64,000 nucleotides of DNA. Source: Warburgia ugandensis (lineage: Eukaryota > Streptophyta > Magnoliopsida > Canellales > Canellaceae). The notes under the pieces were generated by a model, which saw nothing but the letters and a program-made list of their open reading frames with translations, did not search any database and was not told the DNA's origin. The stretch covers positions 36,837,217-36,901,216 of the forward strand of contig CP141139.1 of NCBI GenBank assembly GCA_035236585.1. The letters are read 5' to 3'. This document shows, one piece after another, positions 1 through 11,345 of the stretch. Within the stretch, counting starts at the first letter, position 1; each line of letters opens with the position of its first letter. The translations under genes and the position numbers were made by a program.

Positions 1-129
1 CCACAATATAGAGATTTAAGAAGGAATCAACAAAGGGAATGAGAATTAAATAGTCAACATGAGGACAATTGGAATAACTAACATCATTATGGGAGAACAT
101 TACAAGATTACCTTCTACCTACTTATAAT

Positions 130-1560
130 AGCACACCTTCATGTCTCATTCTACCTCAGAATGCTGGTGCATTTGAGTTAAAGATGGGACTAATTCAATT
201 TCTTTCCAAATTTTATAGGTTGGATAGTGAGAGTCCTTACCTATAGTTCAAAGAATTTAATGAAGTGTGCACTACACAGCACATATAAGACATCAGATTG
301 AATACTGTAAGGCTCAAGCTATTTCCTTTTTCTTTAAAGAAAAATGCTAAGATGTGGTTTAATACATTACCAGTAGGTTCAATATGAATCTAGCAAGACA
401 TGATAAGAGAGTTCTTAAAAAAGTTCTTTACAACCCATAAAACAAATACTCTTTGCCAAAAGATCATGAACTTTACCTAAAAGGATAAAGAGACCTTCTA
501 ACAATGTTAGGAAAGATTCAAGGATCTGTAATTGATGTGTTTGTATAATGGGTATGAAAATTGGCACATTATTAGCTTCTTTTATGAAGGACTCGATTCC
601 AAAATGCGTTAGTTTGTAGAAATGATGTACAATAGCAACTTTTTGAATAAACAACCATAGGAGGCACAACACACTTGAAATTACTCAATGAGAGTGCTTA
701 AACCTGGGTAGTTTCAAAGAAGGTGGATTACCCAGGCAGGACAAAGCTCACCACATATTCTAAGGGAGACACCTATTCCATGAATGAAAACGATGACATG
801 AATTCAAAGATGGGTTCCCTAGCTAGAAAAGTATAGGCTATAGAAATGGGAAAAGCTACCTCTAAGAAGGTCAAACAAGTATGTGGTATTTGTGAAAGTA
901 CTGCACACCTTACTCAGAAATGCCTTACAATCCCGACATTCCAAGTTGTGCATCATGAATAGGTGAATGCCTTAAATTCATATAAACAAGTTTTTTCCTC
1001 ATATTTTGAGACATACAACTCCAATTGGAGAAATCATTCCAACTTTAGTAGGTGAAATGGACCAAATGCCAACGACATAGACCAAGCCCCCTTCCAAGCC
1101 CATCAAGAACCACCTGCTCTTAGACCATATAATGCTTCCACCTAAGAGGTCATTTAAGGATAATCTTTAGCATTACATTCAAAGCCAAGAAAGGAAAAAA
1201 TCCCATCTTGAAGCATCTACAAGTGACATGAAAAACATGTTGACACAATTCATGCAAACCCAGGAAAAAGGGAAATTTGTTGCCCAACCACAAGAAATCC
1301 CTAAAGGTGCACATATGGAGGGTTCTTCGAGCTCAAACATGGAACAAACTAATTCAGTTACCACTCCTCAAAATGGAAAGGTGCTCCAAAAGAATGGTCA
1401 TACTAAGACTAATAAAATTCAGGACTCTTCAGGCTAAGGAAAACCTATATCATCAAGGATATTATAGAGAAACCTCAATGTCCCACTGACCCATGTCCCA
1501 TTCCACTTCTGTTTCCACAAAGGTTACATCAAGTTCCTAAGGTAGCTTCCAATGATTAGT
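130..1560 (+). pseudogene. gag polyprotein remnant with zinc knuckle (copy 1)
   Basis: The translation from about 170 to 660 shows the Retrotrans_gag pattern (a FELK start, an LRLFPFSLK-like core seen as LKLFPFSLKKNAKMWF, then a FLKKFF segment and an ERFKDL segment), spread over frames with several in-frame stops. A CCHC zinc knuckle lies at 882-923 (CGICESTAHLTQKC, spacing C-x2-C-x4-H-x4-C). Gag would form the virus-like particle in the cytoplasm and bind RNA through this knuckle. The downstream part (about 1080-1500) is Gln/Pro-rich in translation, as in this group. It cannot be expressed as one protein. Confidence 0.75.
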
Positions 1561-1689
1561 TCTTAGATATTTTTAAACAAGTTAAGATCAACATTTCGAT
1601 GTTGGAGGCCCTCAAATAGATCCCATCATATGCTAAGTTTTTAAAAGACCTTTGCATTGTCAAATGAAAGTTGAATGTGCACAAGAAGG

Positions 1690-2130
1690 CTTTCTAGACC
1701 GAACAAGTTAGTTACATCCTTCAACATCACAAACTACCTAAATATAAAGATCCAAGTTTTCTAACTCTCACTTGTATAATTGGCAACTACAAGATAAATT
1801 AAGCTTTGCTTAATTTGGGACTTTGTGTGAATCTAGTGCCTTATTTGGTATATGAGCACCTAGGTGTGACAGAACTTAAACCAACCACTACTACCCTCTA
1901 GTTAGCTGATAGATCTATCAAAATATCAAGAGGGATAGTAGAAGATATACTTGTCCAGGTAGAACAATTCTACTTTTCAATAGACTTTTTAGTTTTGGAC
2001 ACAGAGCTAGTGTCGAATGGAAGGAATGAAATATTGATAATTCTTTGGTGACCATTTTTAGCCACATCCAATGCCTTAATCAGTTGCACAAATGATGTGA
2101 TAAAACTATCCTGTGGAAATATGACACTAG
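1690..2130 (+). pseudogene. aspartic protease remnant (copy 1)
   Basis: Around 1800-1840 the translation reads ALLNLGLCVNLVPYLVYEHL. This corresponds to the protease active site that normally carries D-(S/L)-G-A-S, so the catalytic Asp and the following Ala are both changed. The segment after it (LADRSIKISRGIVEDILVQV) and a degraded ILG-type motif near 2030 complete the retropepsin pattern shared with copies 2 and 3. The enzyme would cleave Gag-Pol. It is inactive here. Confidence 0.65.
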
Positions 2131-2539
2131 AACTAAACATTTTTAACATCTATAAGTAGCAAAGAGAATCTATTGATGACTTGTATAGTGTCAACATGAT
2201 AAATTTAATTGTGCATGATCAATTTGTTAAGTCTTTCTTATTAGATCCACTAGACGCTTGTTTGGCCCATTTTAATGAATTTCATAAGGATTTTTAATAG
2301 AAACGTTAATGCTCTCCTTAATTCTATGCTTGTTATGAACATAGCAAAATGGCAACCTCTGTCCAAGGAATTGCCACCTAGGAAATCCACTCTTGTTCCA
2401 TCTTCATTTGAACCTCACTATAGTTAAAAACTCTACCAACTAATCTCAAGTATGCATACTTAGGAGAGAAAGAGACTTTTGCTATCATTATCTCCTCCCA
2501 ATTAGAAACATCTTTGGAGGAGCAGTTAATTTAGATCTT

Positions 2540-3857
2540 AAAGGTATACAAAGGCACTATGGGCTGGACCCTGATGGATATTAAAGGTATCAACCCTTTA
2601 ATATACACTTGTAGAATTTATATGGAGGATGATGTGAAGCCATCTTGTCAAATGCAACTTAGGCTGAATCTAAATACGAAAGAGGTTATTAGGGTAGAAG
2701 TTCTTAAATTACTAGATGTAGGGATTATGTACCCCATAAGTGACAACAATTGGGTGAGTTTGACCCAAGTGGTACCCAAGAAATATAGAGTGACAATTAT
2801 CTGTAGTGCCAACAATGAACTAATCCCACTCAAGTTACAACTAGTTAGCATATGAGTATATATTATAGAAAGTTAAATGATATCACTTGAAAGGACCACT
2901 TCCCATTGCCCTTTGTTGATTAAATGTTGGAAATGGTAGCAGGACAAAAGTTCAACTATTTTCTTGATGATTATTTTGGATATAACCAAATAGAAATAGT
3001 TCTTAAAGACTTGAAAAAGACTACATCCACTTATCTTTTTGGCACCTTTGCGTATAAAAGAATGCCATTCGTTTTATATAGTGCTTTTGTAATATTTCAA
3101 AGATGCATGTTGTGTATCTTCAGTGACATGGCATAGCACTTTTTGGAGGTTTTCATGGACAATTTCTCAGTTTTTGAGGATTCATTCGATACATGTTTGA
3201 AAAATCTAAGAAAATTCATACATCTTTGTGAAGAAAAAATCCTAGTGTTAAACTAGAAGTGTCATTTCATGGTTCCTAAGTGAATCATGCTTGGCCACAT
3301 TGTCTCATCATATGGAATAGAGGTAGACAAAGAAAAATTTGATTCATTTCTAATCTACCCACCCTCAAACAGTTAGAGACATTCACTTCATTCTTAGGAC
3401 ATGCAGGATTTTCTAGGAGGTTTATAAAAGATTTCAATGCAATATCTAGGCCACTGTGTAAACTCTTAGCTAAGGCACCCCCATTCGAATGGACTACTAA
3501 TTGTCAAGAAGCTTTTACTAAGTTGAAGGATAAGTTGATCACCACAACTATCATGCATCCACCTAAGTGGAAAGTGCCCTTTGAAATCATCTAATGCGAG
3601 TAAATATGTAAACAAGACACTTAACAATGCGTAAATGAATGAGAGTACTTCAAAGGGCATTTGATAAGTTTAGGTCTTACTTGATATGCTCTAAGATAGT
3701 CATTTTCACTGATCATTCAACACTGAAGTACCTTCTTTCAAAGAAGGATACTAAGCTACGACTTCTTAGATGGATCCTTCTACTCCAAGAATTCAATCTA
3801 GAGTTTAAAGATATGAAAGGAGTAGAAAAAGTAGTGGCAGACACCTTTATAGACTAG
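2540..3857 (+). pseudogene. reverse transcriptase and RNase H remnant (copy 1)
   Basis: RT fingers: VEVLKLLDVGIMYPISDNNW followed by VVPKK (2690-2790). Palm: the FLDDYFGYNQIEI-like block at about 2950-3000 and the FGTFAYKRMPF block at 3040-3075. The catalytic (Y/F)xDD motif at 3153-3170 reads FMDN, so its second Asp is lost. The FLGHAGF connection block sits near 3390-3430. RNase H follows, with [19 protein letters not shown] at about 3705-3760 and a C-terminal [11 protein letters not shown] at 3810-3850. Several frames and stops are needed to follow it. It is a dead copy of the enzyme that makes element cDNA. Confidence 0.8.
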
Positions 3858-3869
3858 TCCTAACTAATC

Positions 3870-5201
3870 CTTTGGATATGTTGCTTATCAAGGATTCCTT
3901 CCTTGATGAACAACTCTTTAATGTCTCCCATGTCTCCTAGTTTGCTAACAATGCAAATTATCTAGTTACAGGAAAAATACCAGAACATTGGACCAAAAAT
4001 GATAAGGCCATATTTTTCTCCAATGTTAAACACTATTTTGGGATGACTTGTACTTATTTAAGTATTGCCCAAACCAAATTATTAGATGATGTGTGCATGA
4101 TATAGAACAATCTAGTATCATCTCTTTTTGTTACTCAAAAGCATGTGGTACAAATTTTTTGCCAAGAAAACAGCTGCAAATATTTTGCAGTGTGGTTACT
4201 ACTAGCCCACTCTTTTTAGAGACATCCACAACTTTTGCAAGGTATTCTAGCACTACCAAAAGTTAGGAGGAATAACTCATAAGGACATGATACCTTTAAG
4301 CCCCATTCTTATAAGGCATTGAATTCATGGCGCCGTTCCCTCCTTTCCGATATCTTTATATTTTGGTTAAAGTAAACTATGTTTCCTAGTGGAGATAGGC
4401 TGTTCCATGTAGAATCAATGATTATAAAATACCCATTAAGTTCCTAGAAGAAAATATCTTTTCCAAATTTGGGATACCTTGAGCCATCATTAGTGCAGTA
4501 CTCATTCTTACAACAGAGTTCTTGAAGCATTAATGAAAAAATATAACATCACACATAGAGTTGCAACACCATATCACCTATAAACAAGTGGACAAATTGA
4601 AGTATCTAGTTGGTCTATTAAACAAATTCTGTAGAAGACTATTCACCTAGATTGCATGGATTGGTTTATTTGTTTGACTGATGTGCTTGGGGCATGTCAG
4701 ACTACTTTCTAAACCTCGATTGGTATGTTCCCTTGTCATATTATTTATAGTAAAGCTTGTCACTTGCTTGTGGAATTGGAGCATAGGGCCTATTGGGCAA
4801 TTAAAAGATTAAATTTTGATATGGGTGAAGCAAGCTAGCATTGTAGGCTCCAACTCAATGAGTTGAAGGAGGTCTAATAGGAGGCCTACAAAAGTAATAA
4901 GATCTATAAGGAAAAGTTGAAAGTTTTTTATGATCAAAATATTTTAAGAAAATTCTTTACTCTATACCAAAATGTACTCCTCTACAACTCTAAGCTTCAT
5001 CTCTTCCCAAGGAGGCTTAGAACTCAATGGACTGGTCCTTATATTGTCAAAGAGGTATTTCCATATGGGACCATTGAGATTGAATATATTAAGGCTGGCC
5101 ACACTTTCAAAGTTAATGGACAACATCCAAAGGCAAACCTAGAGTTGGTTAATCCAAGAGTTGAGACCACAACTTTAGATGATCCTTTCTACCATAATTG
5201 A
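3870..5201 (+). pseudogene. integrase remnant (copy 1)
   Basis: A degraded zinc-binding and catalytic core runs from about 4100 to 4700 (FLEENIFSKFGIP and an ATPYHL-like block are recognisable but interrupted by stops). The C-terminal part at 4917-5201 is an open 94-codon stretch with LYNSKLHLFPRRLRTQWTGP, a block typical of Athila/Tat-type integrase C-termini. It ends at a TGA at 5199-5201, the natural end of pol. Integrase would insert the cDNA into the genome; this copy lacks an intact core. Confidence 0.75.
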
Positions 5202-7025
5202 GTGGGTTTCAGCCTTGGATGCATCTGACTGAAGATTTTAAACTTAGCACTCACAGGAGGCAACCTAACATTTTCTAGAGTTTGTGCTGTCTACTATCTA
5301 TCATCTATTTTTTTTTCTCATTGTATCATAAACACTTAGTTTATCTTTTAGACATTGAGATCAATGTTTCCCTTATGTTGCGGGGGGGGGTGTTGGGTTT
5401 GAATTCTAATCTTTTTATAGTTGTTTTCCTAAAATATAACAAATACAAATTGAGAATTTTTGAAAATCTTTTTGAAATTCGAAGTCAATTCCTATATTGT
5501 GATGAGAATTAGATTTTTTGAAGTTCAATGCTTCCTCATTACTTTAGCTAATTAATAGAATTAGATATGATTAGTTCCATCTTTTACTCATTTTCTAAAG
5601 TATTTTATGACAACTAATCTCAAACACTCTTGTGGACACAGTCACATATACTTAGTTTGGACTAATAAGTGGCTATGACTATGAAACCCTAAAGAAAACT
5701 AGTGAAGACTTGTAAACCATGTGATTAGTTGAGCTACTCATTTTTTTGGAGGGTTATACATGAAATTCCAAAAAAAATTTCAGTATGCTTAAATTATAGT
5801 TGATCCTCGTATTCTTTGATTTGGTCAATTACCAAGAGTAATTATTTGGTATTACCCTTAATCTTCTAGAAGTTTGTTCAAACTTATAGAAAATATAAAA
5901 CTTAAGAACTGATTTAGGCCATTCTTTTTTATACTTAAAGACATAAAGCTTACCCAGTGGTACTTTACCACTATTTAGCCTTATATATGCCTTTTTTCTT
6001 GTGAACCCAATTACCTACACCAGTATTAACCCAGTATTAAATATCCATTACCTATTTTCTACAAAAATAAGTTAGAGATGATTGAAGTACCTTTAAATTG
6101 TGATTCAAGAAAGGAAGTGAATATCAAGAAAATAAAGTTCTTCAAAGAGATCCAAAGAAATTCAAAAGATGCAAAAGAAAGAAGAAAGAAAAGAAGAAAA
6201 ATAGAAAGGCAAAAAAGAATGTTCACTTCAATACAATGGAGAAGACTTGTCAATATTTAGTATAAGACCTCTACTTATATTTTCAAGACTTTGAATACCC
6301 TATTCGTTCTTTTCATTATCCTATCCTAAGCCCATGTTTCATCCTAACTAAAGACTTATTGATCTTAGGCTATATATGGTCTTGACGGGGATATAAATAG
6401 ATAGATATTAGGGTGTGACATTCCTTAACTTTCTTTTAGTAATGGCATCATTTTCTAAAGGGATCATAATAATTCCTTAGTATTTTCATTCTTTCGGATA
6501 ATGTGTGAGCTATTAGAATTTCAAAAACTTAGCTCACATAATTGAGATGCTTTTGACCCTATTTTTGATAGTTTTATTCTTGAGTAGACATTTAAATTGT
6601 GAGATTTGAGGTCCAAACAGATTTCTAACTGAATTATGAGTCATAATCTACTTCGAAATCAAGAGTTATTTATATGTTTATTGTACATACACTAAACTCT
6701 GAGATACATGTTTAAATGAAATATCTTTAGTATATGAGTAGGGTTGTGAGAATTTCATCTATTCTTATTAGCTTGCTAAAGTTATTAAAGTCTAATAGAT
6801 GGTAATTCATTGAGATAAGCTTAGGAATTGACCTCTTTGTATTTTATGGATAAATTCTCTACAAACCCTTATTAGGCTTAACTTGTCCACTAGGGGTAAC
6901 TTAGGAGTTCAAGGGCTTGTTGCATAGGCTATATGCAACCATAAGTACTTATAAAAATGACAATATTTAAAAAAATAATTTTTCATATCTTTTCTCAGGA
7001 TTAGCAAAATGCTGGTTGGAGGGTG
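5202..7025 (+). other. 3' noncoding region of copy 1, with purine tract before the LTR
   Basis: No env-like frame is seen. Two landmarks recur in copy 2: an AGGAGGCAACC motif at about 5255-5266 just after pol, and a CATTGAGATCAATG stretch ending in a run of nine G (5382-5390). A K/R-rich A/G block at 6100-6240 and a segment at 6260-6410 also have counterparts at 27150-27500. The true polypurine tract is probably GGTTGGAGGG at 7014-7023, directly before the LTR start. Confidence 0.6.
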
Positions 7026-7904
7026 TGTTAAGTGTTTAATTTTGTATCCAAAACCCCCAAAATTTGTATTGTTTTAGTGCATTAGATTGATCACTTTTAC
7101 ACTCGTATGATGGATTTGTACTAGAAGGGTAGCCTTGGGGCAACGATAATGATGGATTTGTACTAAAACCATAATCTGATTCATTTTAAGGGTTAGATCC
7201 CCTTTCGAGGGTAATTATATTCAAAACCATTGGTAAAACAATACTAATTAGGATTTTCTATGTTTTATAGGTTATATGTTAAGATCCAAGTGGAGAGATT
7301 AGGTTGATCAGCATTTTATGTTACTGATCAAGCTTAAATGCAAATGGATAGCTCATCTCAATTTAATTTTGATGAGCTGGTTCAAGTGAAGAAGTAGAAG
7401 CCCAATTCTTTCAGGATTATTTCATCTATTCCACCACCAAACTGGTGCAAGTTGAAAAATACTCACACTATGGTATGAAAGTGGAAATCATACATGGGCT
7501 CCACTCTCTCCATTCTTACACACATTAAGGGCCCACAGGGTTGGAATGTAAATGGAATAATGTATAATATAAGGATGATAAGGGAGTGTATGTGATATAA
7601 TGTGATTATGATAGATTTCACTTGATGGTTTCCTAAAGTGAAGATCAAGTAAAAAATAAGTAATTGGAAATGGATCAAGGAATGAAGGGTAGAGATCTTA
7701 AGGATGACAGCTCTATAATGCAACAATGTGTCACAGAGAAAGTTGCTAGACCTCTTGCAAACAAAAGGGAACTACTAATGTTATGGAGAAAAAGCACCTA
7801 GAACCATTCTACTTTCATCAATGGATCATGTGATTGGAGGAGAGAGTCAATGATAGGTGAGAGGGGGGGGGGGGTCGGCCTCAAGGAGATAGGGAGTAGT
7901 TACT
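7026..7904 (+). repeat. 3' LTR of copy 1, truncated
   Basis: It begins TGTTAAGTGTTTAATTTTG directly after a purine tract. The same beginning occurs at 47927 (TGTTGAAAAGTGTTTAAT) and, more diverged, at 11346 (TGATAAGTGTTCAATTTT). Only the first 0.8-0.9 kb is present before the RTE element takes over; the family LTR is about 2.6 kb in copies 2 and 4. A run of 12 G lies at 7863-7874. Confidence 0.6.
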
Positions 7905-9875
7905 AACATTAGCTACTTCTCATCGTGCATTCATAATTAGGGGTCTGCCACATGAATCTTGTTCCTCCATTCCCCTCTATTAAGTACCATGGCCTTGTTT
8001 AATCTTAAAATTTTTAAATCTTTTCTCACCGCTTCTATCCATGCTCTTTTGTGCCTGTGTCATTCCTTCTAACTAGTTTTGTTTTGGGTCTCATTTGGAC
8101 ATGTCAAAACCATCTAAGTATAATCTCCCTGATCTTGTTACCTATTTATGCTACCCCTAAGTTTCCTCTAATGTTTTCATTCCTAATTCTATCCTTTCTT
8201 ATCTTGCTACTCATCCATCTCAACATCCTCATTTCGCCAACACTCATCTTATGAACATGATTTCCCAACACTCTAATCCATAGAGCATGGCTAGCCTTAT
8301 GGCCATCCTATAGAAATTTTCTTTTATTTTGAGTGGCACTCACTCATCATACAAAACTCTAGATGCACATTTCTGTTTGTTCCAACCTGCTTGGATTCTT
8401 CGGGTAACCTCCCTCTCAATCTCTCCACTCTCATGAATCATTGATCCTAAGTACTAAAAGTGCTCTTTTACAAGGACTTCTTGGTTATCAATCTTAACTG
8501 GTTTTTCACTACTACTCCTCTCCTTGCTGAAATTGCATTTCATATATTCCGTCTTAGTACTGATGATTTTAAATCCTTTAGATTCTAATGCTTCTCTCTA
8601 TAACTCTACCTTTGTGTCTATGCCCTCCCTTGTCTCATCAATTAAGACTATATCATATGCGAATATCATGAACCATGGAATCTCCTCGTGTAGATGTTTT
8701 GTTAACACAACCATAATCAACATGAAAAGGTGTGAGTTCAATGCCGTTTGATCTCGTAATTTTTGACTAGTACCCTTTGATCATCACTACTAATGCACCT
8801 AATATGGTCTAAGTCCTTACCCTTCTATTCTGTTATTTTTGCAAGTTTAAACACATCTTTCTCACCTTCTCTTTTATTCTAGTCTACTATAAAGGTCATC
8901 ATATGCCTTAAGTTTAGCCTAACTTACTATTCTCTTAGCAACCATTTTAGCATTTTTATACTGTTCATAGTTTTCATTATTTCTAATCTTTTGCAATTCT
9001 TTTGTCCACATGGTGGTTACATCTATTTCATAGTTCTAGTTTTCTTCTACCACTAACTTATTTGTGAATGAGATTATTTTCCTCCTTTTAATTTCCACCA
9101 TTAAGTTTTTGGATACTTATGAAGTTCATTTCATTTCTTCTATCTTTTAATATAAATATCCATAACCATTAACCTATGTTGTGAGGTTAAACTCTCATTG
9201 GGTATCACCTTACAATCCTTACACATTGATCTTTCAGTATTCCTAAGTAGAAAAAAGTCTATTTTGCTTTTATGGAGTCCACTTTTAAAGGTTATTAAGT
9301 TTTCATCCCTCTTCTTAAAGAATGTATTTGCAATGCCTAGGTTATATGCTAAAGAAAAATCGATGATAATTTCCCCTATCACATTTCATTCTCCTATACC
9401 ATACCCTCAATGTATCCTATCATATCCTTCCTTTTCTTTTCCTACATTGCCATTTGAGTATGCTCCTGTAACTATCCCCTCAGTATTGGAAATTTCTTAC
9501 ATGACTACCTCCATATCTACACAAAACTATCTCTTGATTGTATCTTGGAACCCTACTTGTGGTGCCTATGCAATTATAACATTTATGATCTGCTCTCTTA
9601 GAACAAGTTTTATTATTATTATTCTATCATTGATTCTTTTAATGTTCACAACTTTATCTTTTAATTAGCCCCTTTCGACTTACTTTCCTGGATACAAGCG
9701 ATGTTGATTCTCCTATGTTTCATAGTATCTACTAACTCCGAACTCTTATCAGTCAATATCCCTATATTCCATGTGGCAATACAAATCTTATGCTCTTGAG
9801 ATAGACTATTTACCCATGCACGACCTCCATGGCATGAACCTATGCCCAATTTTCTATACACCTAGGTTCTAATGC
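7905..9875 (-). mobile_element. RTE-type non-LTR retrotransposon, internally deleted
   Basis: Read on the minus strand, 9861-9661 encodes the start of an AP-type endonuclease (IATWNIGILTDKSSELVDTM and IACIQESK). Positions 9382-9140 encode its end (IANTFFKKR, SKIDFFLLR, MCKDCKVIPNESLTSQHRLM). From 9060 to about 8745 come the endonuclease-RT linker and KLAKI region, and from 8745 the RT palm resumes. The catalytic FADD box reads FAYD (about 8660), followed by IVLIDETREG. The protein ends NRGEWRNKIHVADP-type with a stop at about 7930. The RT fingers and first palm motifs are missing, so this copy is dead. It interrupts the LTR of copy 1. Confidence 0.8.
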
Positions 9876-10035
9876 GGTGCATTGCTTCTAAGGGGATGCT
9901 CTAGTAGGCCTTGCCCATTTTTCACTACACCTAGGATCGAATGTAGTGTGTTGCTTCTGGGGGAACACCTTAGCAAACCTTACCCATTTTTCACTGCATT
10001 CGAGATCTGATGCAGTGAGTCGCTTATGGGGGACG
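9855..10035 (-). repeat. tandem repeat in the RTE 5' leader (about 2.6 units of about 70 bp)
   Basis: Three successive blocks on the plus strand share a TTGCCCATTTTTCACT-like start, a CACCTAGG or CATTCGAG centre, and a GTGTTGCTTCTGGGGGA-like end. They start near 9840, 9913 and 9980. Placed just upstream of the endonuclease start on the minus strand, they look like a repeated 5' untranslated leader. Confidence 0.6.
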
Positions 10036-11345
10036 CCATAGCTTGAGGAAATGTAAGTTTTTGATTCATGTCATGTTAGGGTTGCCATGCTTTAAAGAAG
10101 CTAGAGATGGTTTTCATTATCTTTTCTTCTTACTTACAAACCAATATACAAATGCATATTCATTGGCAAGTAGGAAAAAAATAACAAAATCAAAATCATC
10201 TTCAACTTCTTCTTTGCCTGAGGTACCTAACACAAGATCCTCCTCCTTTTTCATCTAGGCTTAGGACATGCATTGGCAAAGTTACAAGTTGATCAAGTGT
10301 ATGCATGAAATTTCCTACAACACTCGATTGCTTGGCATGTGAATCTATACATGTTAATTATTAGTTTTAAAAGTTTTTATCTATAAGGAATGCCAAAGAC
10401 ACTCTCTAAAGTTACATGCATAGGTTTCTGTTTAAGTTCTTATTGGATTTGAATAAAATTTGAGATGGAGGTTCTTGGATATATTTGACACATGATGAAT
10501 TAATTAAATATTGAAAAATATTCTCAGAACTTAGAAATATATAAAATTATTTCTTTCTTTGATCTTCATTACTCTTTTTTTTCTTTTTCTTTTTTTAAAT
10601 TTTCTCTTTCTTAATCTTTATAACAATAAAGTAAGTGGAAAAATAGTGGAAAGTAAATACCATTGGGTATAATTTTTAGAGTAATTCTTTCCTATAGTTG
10701 TAAATAATTTTAATTTATTTAAAATTTTACTACTTTAATATATATTTAATTAATTTATGTTAAATAAAGAATTATGTTATGCTAGTTTAATTTTTCTTTG
10801 GATTAAATTGATCCTAGCATAATATTAGTGAATATTCCTCATTAATTCCTAACATCTCATATGTCTTAGAACATTTAATGTAAAATTTGTCTCAATTTAG
10901 AAAAAAATTGAATTGTTGTTAGTCTAATTTTTGATCCAATGTCATTACCTTTCATAATGAGTACTTAGAATTAAAATTTTTATTTATTATAGTTTATTTT
11001 TACATAGAATACTTAGGATATGGTATTCTTTTTATTTGCTAATGATCAATGATTTTAAAGTTAAATTTCCAAAGAAATCACATTTTGAAAAAAAAATAAT
11101 CATAGTTTCGATCGACTTCTTGAGTTATAAAGAGGAATAACTAGTGGTAGACCCTAATGCTAGTTTAATTGATCTCTAATCTTAACGTTTAATTATAATT
11201 AATTCTCTCAAATCAATCTCATCCATTTAATCATTTTATCACCTCATCATGTAGTCTTTCTAGTGTAAATCCCTTAGGATCATGATAGTAGAATAATTTG
11301 GTACTTTAAATTCACACCATATCCTCCCTGTATATTTGACCCCAT
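10036..11345. other. AT-rich interval without recognisable gene
   Basis: Between the RTE leader and the next LTR I see no coding signature. From about 10480 the sequence is very AT-rich with T-runs and A-runs. The first 200 bases can be read open on the plus strand, but nothing in that translation is recognisable. It may be older repeat sequence. Confidence 0.4.

Larger units (their letters stand above)
1..7904 (+). mobile_element. Athila/Tat-type Ty3-gypsy retrotransposon, copy 1 (decayed; 5' end outside the window)
   Basis: Gag, protease, reverse transcriptase, RNase H and integrase remnants follow each other on the plus strand in the Ty3-gypsy order. They are followed by a 1.8-kb noncoding stretch, a purine tract and the start of an LTR at 7026. 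Each domain is broken by stops and frameshifts but matches the copies at 13.9-27.5 kb and 45.4-47.9 kb domain by domain. The long 3' region after integrase and the tRNA-Asp-type primer site of the sister copies fit the Athila/Tat group. No envelope-like frame is visible. The LTR is interrupted by the RTE element near 7.9 kb. Confidence 0.85.

Noticed and set aside
5382-5400. G9 followed by TGTTGG as an LTR border
   Set aside because: It looks like a purine tract plus LTR start, but the family LTR start (TGTTAAGTGTTTAAT) lies at 7026. The equivalent purine stretch in copy 2 (26490) is also internal.
6078-6260. Lys/Arg-rich 60-residue protein as a nuclear factor
   Set aside because: The composition follows from an A/G-rich noncoding stretch of the retrotransposon 3' region. 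The counterpart in copy 2 does not keep the same frame.
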